In this document: positions 35,641 through 38,747 of the stretch, in pieces
Layout: the number at the start of each line of letters is the position of its first letter
Numbering within the stretch: the stretch's first letter is position 1
NCBI GenBank assembly: GCA_949065595.1
Contig: CARSXK010000011.1
Location: 1 to 38,747 of the forward strand
From: UBA5026 sp949065595
GTDB taxonomy: Bacteria > Bacillota_I > Bacilli_A > RF39 > UBA660
Length of the DNA: 38,747 nt
Direction: 5' to 3'
Position numbers and translations under genes: made by a program
Notes under the pieces: generated by a model
Told to the model about the DNA's origin: nothing
Databases searched by the model: none
The model's input: the letters and a program-made list of their open reading frames with translations, nothing else

Positions 35641-36060
35641 TCACTGTATCAAAAAGTTTTCTGTCCTCAAATCTGAATAATATCTACCACCCTCTGCAGT
35701 AAATTTCAACACACAATAGTCTGGGTCCATTACCCCTTTCGGATAAAACATGGTATCCCCCTTTTCCCATATTTTATTTTTAATTTCCTGATCTGTTAAA
35801 ACTTCCATTTTTCCTTTTAGCATAACTCCAGTATAATGAATGAATCCCTTATGATAAAAATATATACTAGCATTTGAATTCTTTTGATATTGCATTACCC
35901 TCATAGATGAGGTATTGGTAGAAAAATAAAATTCTCTTACCCCATTTCTCATTCTTGGTCTTAACATTGCTTTTACATTAGGATACCCTTCAGAATCAAT
36001 GGAACCAATAAAACTAACTTTTTGTTTCGCTATAAACTTTTCTATTTTCTCTAAATCCAT
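35641..36060 (-). CDS. Pyridoxamine 5'-phosphate oxidase family protein
   Basis: A 139-aa split-barrel flavin-binding-type protein: FIGSIDSEGYPNVKAMLRPR, REFYFSTNTSSMRVMQYQKN, ASIYFYHKGFIHYTGVMLKGKMEVL. Short single-domain members bind FMN, F420 or heme and act in stress responses; the substrate is unknown. It sits among small metabolic genes. Confidence 0.87.
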   Translation of the reverse strand: MDLEKIEKFIAKQKVSFIGSIDSEGYPNVKAMLRPRMRNGVREFYFSTNTSSMRVMQYQKNSNASIYFYHKGFIHYTGVMLKGKMEVLTDQEIKNKIWEKGDTMFYPKGVMDPDYCVLKFTAEGGRYYSDLRTENFLIQ

Positions 36061-36116
36061 ATCATTTCATCTCCATCCTCAAATAATACATTCATCTTTG
36101 AAATAAGTCCTGAATA

Positions 36117-36737
36117 TTATTCACTTTCTTTCCAAAATTCAGCAATCAGATGCGCAAGTGCTTCTGGTTGATCCATATTCACTTCATGAGAAGATTTCGC
36201 AACCATTTTAATAGTACTATCTGGAATACCAATACTGAATTGTTTCGCATTTTTTTGATTACTATAATCTTTTGAACCATATAAAATCAAACATTTACAT
36301 TTTATCTTTTCTAAATTTTGTGATATTTTGATATGATACATGGAATTTACCAAGCGACAAAAGTCACCCTTGTTGATACCCATTTTCTCAAATGATTTTC
36401 TTGGCATCCACTTGAAAATAAATTTTTGAATCTGAAATAAAACTTTGGGTATCTGGTAAGGAATTCCAATTAAAATAAGAGAATTAACCTTATCTGGATA
36501 TTCTTTAGCGTATTCAAGTGCCAATAAACCACCTAAAGAAAGCCCACATAAGTTCAGTTTCCCCGATTTATTATTACATTCATTAGCAAATACCTGATAA
36601 AGGTTCACATAAGACATTTCAGTTAATTTATTTTGGAATAAATTTGGTGTCTCCACATCAAATTCTTCCAGATATTGTTTCGTCATATTCCAGCTTTCCC
36701 CTGTCTGGCCTAGTCCATGTATAAAAATATTTCTCAT
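36117..36737 (-). CDS. Alpha/beta hydrolase
   Basis: A 206-aa hydrolase with nucleophile elbow CGLSLGG, Asp in LYGSKDYSN and His in KSSHEVNMDQPE. The oxyanion region IHGLGQTGESW is near the N terminus. The cap is small and the substrate unknown. Its ATG overlaps the TGA of the upstream regulator gene, so it may be controlled by or work with that protein. Confidence 0.88.
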   Translation of the reverse strand: MRNIFIHGLGQTGESWNMTKQYLEEFDVETPNLFQNKLTEMSYVNLYQVFANECNNKSGKLNLCGLSLGGLLALEYAKEYPDKVNSLILIGIPYQIPKVLFQIQKFIFKWMPRKSFEKMGINKGDFCRLVNSMYHIKISQNLEKIKCKCLILYGSKDYSNQKNAKQFSIGIPDSTIKMVAKSSHEVNMDQPEALAHLIAEFWKESE

Positions 36738-37525
36738 AGCAGTCTATTTCCTATTTTCTTAATCACAATGCCAATTGCCCCAATTACCATAAAACCTGCA
36801 CAAATACAATTTGGAATATTGTTTTCCTTTTGTTCAAAATCTAAAATATAATCACAGAATGGATTGGTATATATAGTAATAAACGCAACCAATAACAAGC
36901 TAATTGCTATTTTATAATGGATATCCATATGGGTAAATGTACACAATAACAAGTCCATCCATAAGAATACAAAAACGAAGGTTGCAATTTGGAAACTCTC
37001 TAACAGCCATTCTCCATGATAAACCCTATCAATGGTAAACAATAACAGATATACCAATACGGTAAAAATAATCGCTATTTTAAACCATCTATATTTATTT
37101 TTCTTCAAATAAAATGGAACACTCGTAAGGGTAAAGGAAATTAAAATAGAGACAAAGACAATCAGAAACCAAGATAAGGTATGATCAATCACTAAATTGC
37201 AAATCAAACAGGTGATAAGACCTATCAAATAACCTATATTTATTATGTAAAATAACCACTTTTTAATGGTTCTATATTTTTTTACTTCCATTTTTTCTTG
37301 ATGGAATACTTCATCATCACAAGCTGTAAAAAATTCATGTTCTGAAATATTGAGTTCTTTACACAATTTTGTAATTACAGTAATATCAGGATATGTAATT
37401 CCACGTTCCCATTTGGATATTGTGGTTGGAATGACATATAATTTGCCCGCTAATTCTTCTTGTGTTAAATTAGCTTCTTTTCTTTTTTCAGCAATATATT
37501 TACCAAAACTTTTTTTATCTTGCAT
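36734..37525 (-). CDS. XRE-family regulator fused to membrane domain
   Basis: A 263-aa protein: residues 5-60 form an HTH (AEKRKEANLTQEELAGKLYV, TTISKWERGITYPDI), then a linker and six membrane helices from about residue 85 to 255. Such membrane-bound XRE proteins may sense an envelope or ligand signal. The start at 37525 follows AAAGGAG; a TTG upstream overlaps that site. It forms an operon with the hydrolase. Confidence 0.85.
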   Translation of the reverse strand: MQDKKSFGKYIAEKRKEANLTQEELAGKLYVIPTTISKWERGITYPDITVITKLCKELNISEHEFFTACDDEVFHQEKMEVKKYRTIKKWLFYIINIGYLIGLITCLICNLVIDHTLSWFLIVFVSILISFTLTSVPFYLKKNKYRWFKIAIIFTVLVYLLLFTIDRVYHGEWLLESFQIATFVFVFLWMDLLLCTFTHMDIHYKIAISLLLVAFITIYTNPFCDYILDFEQKENNIPNCICAGFMVIGAIGIVIKKIGNRLL

Positions 37526-37673
37526 AAATATCTCTCCTTTCAATATTCATTTTATAATTCAGCGTATTTGGAAGCAATAGCTTGTTAAGCCACATAAATT
37601 TTTGCCTTTTATAAACCTCATTTAATACATTCATTATATACTATAACAGAAAAGCGTTCCATTTCATATAACA

Positions 37674-37698
37674 AAAAAGCCCATCCATTGGGCTTCTC
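37674..37698 (-). terminator. Intrinsic terminator of rplM-rpsI
   Basis: Reverse strand AAGCCCA-ATGGA-TGGGCTTTTTTG after rpsI. Confidence 0.92.
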
Positions 37699-37705
37699 GA
37701 AATAA

Positions 37706-38116
37706 CTATCTCTTTGAGAATTGTGGTGCACGACGTGCAGCTTTTAAACCTGGTTTTTTACGTTCTTTACTTCTTGCATCTCTTGTAACAAAACCAGCTC
37801 TTTTTAAAACACTTCTATAGCTTCCTTCGTTTTCTGCATTTGGAGCATCATATTCTAATAATGCTCTTGTAATCCCTAAACGAATTGCACCTGTTTGTCC
37901 AGTAAATCCACCACCAGATACTTTTACATCAATATCAAATGTTTCTTCATTATTTGTAAGCGTAAGAGGTTGTTTCAAATCCATCACATTGGTTTCATAT
38001 GGGAAGAAATCTCTAACATCTCTACCATTTACAGTAATTTTACCTTTTCCTGGAGTCATCTTTACTTGTGCGACAGATGATTTTCTTCTACCAGTTCCAA
38101 TATAAACTTTTGTCAT
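37706..38116 (-). CDS. rpsI: 30S ribosomal protein S9
   Basis: A 136-aa protein with TGRRKSSVAQVKMTPG at the start, GGGFTGQTGAIRLGITRALL in the middle and the basic end KKPGLKAARRAPQFSKR that reaches the P site. It lies 12 bases after rplM, the usual order. AGGAGGTCTC precedes the ATG. Confidence 0.98.
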   Translation of the reverse strand: MTKVYIGTGRRKSSVAQVKMTPGKGKITVNGRDVRDFFPYETNVMDLKQPLTLTNNEETFDIDVKVSGGGFTGQTGAIRLGITRALLEYDAPNAENEGSYRSVLKRAGFVTRDARSKERKKPGLKAARRAPQFSKR

Positions 38117-38128
38117 TTTTGAGACCTC

Positions 38129-38560
38129 CTATTTCGTGTACTCAACAGGTTGTTGAGCAGTATGTGGATGTTCAGCACCCTCATACACAAATAATTTTTT
38201 ATACATTTGACGTCCAAGTCTTCCTTTTGGAAGCATACCTTTTACAGCTCTTTCAATCATCTCTACTGGATAGTGTTCTTTCATTTCACGTGCAGTTCTT
38301 TCTCTAAGACCACCTGTATAACCACTATGGTTATAATAAATTTTGTCATCTAACTTATTTCCTGTTAGATTTACTTTTGAAGCATTGACAACAATTACAT
38401 AATCTCCACAGTCTACATGAGGTGTAAATGTTGGTTTATGCTTACCTCTTAAGATATGTGCAACTTTAGTCGCTACACGCCCAAGATTTTGACCTTCCGC
38501 ATTGATTACATACCAATTACGTACAATGTCTTCTTTTCTTTGCATATATGTATTTTTCAT
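38129..38560 (-). CDS. rplM: 50S ribosomal protein L13
   Basis: A 143-aa protein with NWYVINAEGQNLGRVATKVA, HVDCGDYVIVVNA and the VKGMLPKGRLGRQMYKKLFV stretch. The start at 38560 follows GAAAGGGAAATATTT and gives the family length; a longer frame to 38608 runs into the leader hairpin. Confidence 0.98.
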   Translation of the reverse strand: MKNTYMQRKEDIVRNWYVINAEGQNLGRVATKVAHILRGKHKPTFTPHVDCGDYVIVVNASKVNLTGNKLDDKIYYNHSGYTGGLRERTAREMKEHYPVEMIERAVKGMLPKGRLGRQMYKKLFVYEGAEHPHTAQQPVEYTK

Positions 38561-38591
38561 AAATATTTCCCTTTCTTTTATATTATATTTT

Positions 38592-38618
38592 GAAATAAGT
38601 GTTCCCAATACTTATTTC
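38592..38618 (-). promoter_or_regulatory. L13 leader hairpin (probable autoregulatory site)
   Basis: Reverse strand GAAATAAGT-ATTGGGAAC-ACTTATTTC: a perfect 9-bp stem in the mRNA leader, 32 bases before rplM. Bacillota rplM messages carry a leader element bound by ribosomal protein; this may be that element. Confidence 0.55.
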
Positions 38619-38647
38619 ACTGGGATATATAAAATGTACCAATTAAG

Positions 38648-38676
38648 ATTGTACTAAAGATTATATGAAAAGTCAA
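38648..38676 (-). promoter_or_regulatory. Promoter of rplM-rpsI (TTGACT-17-TACAAT)
   Basis: Reverse strand -35 TTGACT at 38671-38676, 17-base spacer, -10 TACAAT at 38648-38653. Confidence 0.85.
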
Positions 38677-38747
38677 CAAAAATATGCCTTTTTGTAATCA
38701 TTTTGTGATAAAGTCATGTTGTATCGTTTTTTGAAAATGTCAGTATA

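Overview
The window looks like chromosome of a low-GC, Gram-positive, spore-forming member of the Bacillota, probably of a gut-type Bacilli or Erysipelotrichia-like lineage. The lineage is an inference; the 16S should be searched to place it. TGA is used as a stop: TGA codons end genes at tight junctions near 10967, 12507, 15244 and 36734, so the standard bacterial code applies. Nearly all genes lie on the minus strand, co-oriented with the rRNA operon.

Layout, left to right. (1) 1-3850: the 5' 1.7 kb of a 23S gene, a spacer without tRNA, a full 16S gene and two near-identical tandem rRNA promoters, all minus strand. (2) 3.9-20.3 kb: mostly housekeeping and envelope genes. These include an Ntdp-type DUF402 phosphatase, an S41/PDZ protease, a GerS/YdcC-like lipoprotein, the c-di-AMP pair cdaA-cdaR, trmL, a stand-alone Clp-type AAA+ protein beside thioredoxin-fold proteins, a patatin lipase, a DUF368 membrane protein and several orphan membrane or secreted proteins. 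Small spore-coat-like genes are scattered among them: a triple-LysM protein, a Cys-rich CotY/CotZ protein, and a 106-aa protein of unknown role. (3) 20.4-24.9 kb: one 1512-aa surface protein (NPCBM, transglutaminase-like core, F5/8C, Ig-like repeats, linker, membrane anchor). (4) 25.0-28.1 kb: an AT-rich accessory segment with an HUH-type replication-like protein, a self-inhibited Fic enzyme of the NmFic type and an orphan. It is bordered by an intact tRNA-Trp and three tRNA-like remnants with duplicated leaders, which looks like a used integration site. (5) 28.2-33.7 kb: a second spore/envelope cluster with a SleB/CwlJ hydrolase, a LysM-amidase, an HtrA protease, an Abi_2/HEPN protein, CwlD and a collagen-like protein. 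(6) 33.7-38.6 kb: methyltransferase, small enzymes, an XRE membrane regulator, then rplM-rpsI with a strong promoter and a leader hairpin.

The theme that links the scattered genes is sporulation. Spore germination or cortex homologues (GerS-like, CwlD, SleB/CwlJ-like) and coat or exosporium-like proteins (LysM, CotY/Z, collagen-like) are preceded by boxes matching the mother-cell sigma consensus: TNATANT-13-CATATANT (sigma-E-like) before the gerS-like gene and cwlD, and AC-16-CATANNNTA (sigma-K-like) or near matches before the coat-like genes. The promoter calls were read by eye and are not tested statistically.
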